Below are positions 14,580-15,607 of a DNA stretch of 15,607 nucleotides, piece by piece. Numbering within the stretch: position 1 is the first letter of the stretch; every line of letters begins with the position of its first letter. The notes beneath the pieces were generated by a model. It had not been told where the DNA came from and made no database searches. It saw nothing but the letters and a program-made list of their open reading frames with translations. The translations under genes were made by a program, and so were the position numbers. The stretch is from Deltaproteobacteria bacterium (GTDB taxonomy: Bacteria; Desulfobacterota; Syntrophia; Syntrophales; UBA5619). Where the stretch lies: positions 1-15,607 of the forward strand of contig JAPLJY010000073.1 of NCBI GenBank assembly GCA_026388345.1. The letters run 5' to 3'.

Positions 14580-15419
14580 CTATTTCGCCGTCGCCGCGCT
14601 ACGGAGGGAATAGATTACGCCGCCGCCGGCGATCATCAGCAGGCAGAGGAGTTGGCCCATGCTGAAGGGCCCCAGGACGAAGCCAAGCTGGACGTCCGGC
14701 TCCCGGTAGAACTCGATGAAGAAGCGGATGAGGCCGTAGCCCGCAACGTAGAGGGCGAAGAGGGCGCCGGTGAAGGAAAACCTCTTCCGGACCGCCCAGA
14801 GGACGGCAAACAGCACGATCCCTTCGAAGAGGGCTTCGTAGAGCTGTGAGGGGTGGCGCAGCAGGTGCAGCGGGTCGAGGGGGAAGACCATCCCCCAGGG
14901 GACGTCCGTCGCCCGGCCATAGAGCTCGCCGTTGATGAAGTTGCCGATCCGCCCGAAGGTGTAGCCAAGCGGGATCGCCGAGCTGAAGAGGTCGGCGAAG
15001 CGCCAGAAATCGATCCCATGCCTCCGGCAGAAGATCACGGTCGCGATCAAAACGGCAATGGCGCCCCCGTGGTAGGACATCCCGCTGATCCCCACGAAAT
15101 GGATCCCGCCGTTGAATTCGAAGGGAAAGATGATTTCCAGGGGGTGTCGCAGGTAGTAGCCGAGGTTGTAGAAGAAGACATAGCCGAGCCGGCCGCCGAG
15201 GATCACCCCGAGGATCGCCCAGACGAAGTAGTCCTGGATCAGCTACGCCGTATACGGAAAATTCTCCCGTCGGATCCGGCGCATGACGAGAAGGTAAATG
15301 CAGGCAAAGGCCGCGAGGTACATCAGGCTGTACCAGCGCAGTTGAAAGGAGCCGATCTCCAGGAGATTCGGGCTTATGCGGGACGGGAGGTGCCGCCACA
15401 GGGCGATCCATTCTTCCAT
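14580..15419 (-). CDS. lgt: Prolipoprotein diacylglyceryl transferase, interrupted by an in-frame amber codon
   Basis: Lgt moves diacylglycerol from phosphatidylglycerol to the lipobox Cys of prolipoproteins in the inner membrane. From ATG 15419 the frame gives 279 residues, a normal length, with RWYSLMYLAAFACIYLL as first membrane segment, GVILGGRLGYVFFYN, SYHGGAIAVLIA, and the Lgt signature FGRIGNFINGELYGR. Codon 59 is TAG (15243-15245), between FPYTA and LIQDYFVW, in the loop between the first two membrane segments. An ATG at 15206 could restart, but would lose the conserved first segment and RWY motif. A nonsense mutation, a sequence error (from CAG, GAG or AAG), or readthrough are possible; the rest is intact, which favours a recent change or an error. 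It begins one base after the trxB stop and ends in TAG. Confidence 0.85.
15243..15245 (-). other. In-frame TAG in lgt
   Basis: Codon 59 of lgt. Flanking residues on both sides continue the Lgt fold in the same frame, so this is a point change, not a frameshift. Relatives usually have a polar residue such as Glu, Gln or Asp in this loop, by my recollection of the family. Confidence 0.8.
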
Positions 15420-15420
15420 A

Positions 15421-15607
15421 TCAGTAGGCCTCCCCCTTCAGATCCTCGCAGTAGAGCTGGGCGGAGAAGGCCGCCGTTGCCCCGTCGCCGCAGGCTGTGA
15501 CAACCTGCCGGAGACGCTTCGCAATGCAGTCCCCGCAGGCAAAGATCCCGGGAACCGATGTCTGCATGTTCGCATCGACCGTGATGTAGCCGCCCTGGTC
15601 CGCGGCA
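15421..15607 (-). CDS. trxB: Thioredoxin reductase, C-terminal fragment
   Basis: The last 62 codons of a thioredoxin reductase, running off the right edge of the window. [20 protein letters not shown], then DC, and [20 protein letters not shown] are the TrxB C-terminal signatures that close the FAD site (GD of the flavin ribityl contact, RQVVTA-GDGA on the isoalloxazine). Typical TrxB has Ala where this protein has Cys (FACGDC, TACGDG), giving three extra cysteines near the flavin. The redox CxxC lies outside the window. It ends TGA one base before the lgt start, with its GGGGGAGG tail serving as the lgt ribosome binding site, so the two are translationally coupled. Confidence 0.9.
   Translation of the reverse strand, partial: AADQGGYITVDANMQTSVPGIFACGDCIAKRLRQVVTACGDGATAAFSAQLYCEDLKGEAY

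Noticed and set aside
1..15607. CRISPR arrays, tRNA or rRNA genes, insertion sequences, phage attachment sites.
   Set aside because: I looked for spaced direct repeats, tRNA-like cloverleaf sequences and transposase motifs on both strands and saw none.

Overview
The window reads as chromosome of an anaerobic, GC-rich bacterium. Dense tripartite (TTT and TRAP) carboxylate transporters, a corrinoid protein, URO-D-type methyltransferases, a sigma-54 activator and a probable selenoprotein together suggest a deltaproteobacterial (Desulfobacterota-like) syntroph or sulfate reducer. That assignment is an inference from gene content only.

Layout. Bases 1-895 (+) hold the C-terminal part of a TctA permease. 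Bases 965-5526 (+) hold a compact cluster: a URO-D-family methyltransferase, a complete DctP-DctQ-DctM TRAP carboxylate transporter, and a MtbC/MttC-like corrinoid protein. Bases 5577-7658 (+) hold two tandem TctC-type binding proteins, each followed by its own near-identical terminator hairpin. On the minus strand, reading 11968 down to 7826, is a likely operon: a GAF/AAA+/Fis sigma-54 activator, a CoA-disulfide-reductase/NADH-oxidase-like flavoprotein, and a second URO-D-family protein. Divergent from it, 12101-14358 (+) holds a sigma-54 promoter with upstream TTGCGA half-sites, a small unrecognised protein and the carbon-starvation transporter CstA. The right end (-) holds lgt and the C-terminus of thioredoxin reductase (trxB), nearly abutting.

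Main points. (1) The flavoprotein gene has an in-frame TGA at codon 45, where relatives carry the redox-active Cys, followed by a hairpin with the geometry of a bacterial SECIS element. It is probably a selenoprotein, and its usual N-terminus would be lost by standard gene calling. (2) lgt has an in-frame amber codon at codon 59. Amber is an ordinary stop for five genes here, so this is more likely a lesion or sequence error than pyrrolysine. (3) Methyltransferase + corrinoid protein + carboxylate uptake suggests import and demethylation of a methylated (possibly methoxylated or N-methyl) carboxylate, but no substrate-specific methyltransferase of a classical type is present. (4) The activator gene, its expected binding sites and a sigma-54 promoter face each other, so the activator probably controls the small gene and cstA.

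Unannotated gaps are short. The longest are 7659-7825 (terminator), 11969-12151 (regulatory region) and 14359-14579 (two hairpins, then nothing recognisable to 14579).
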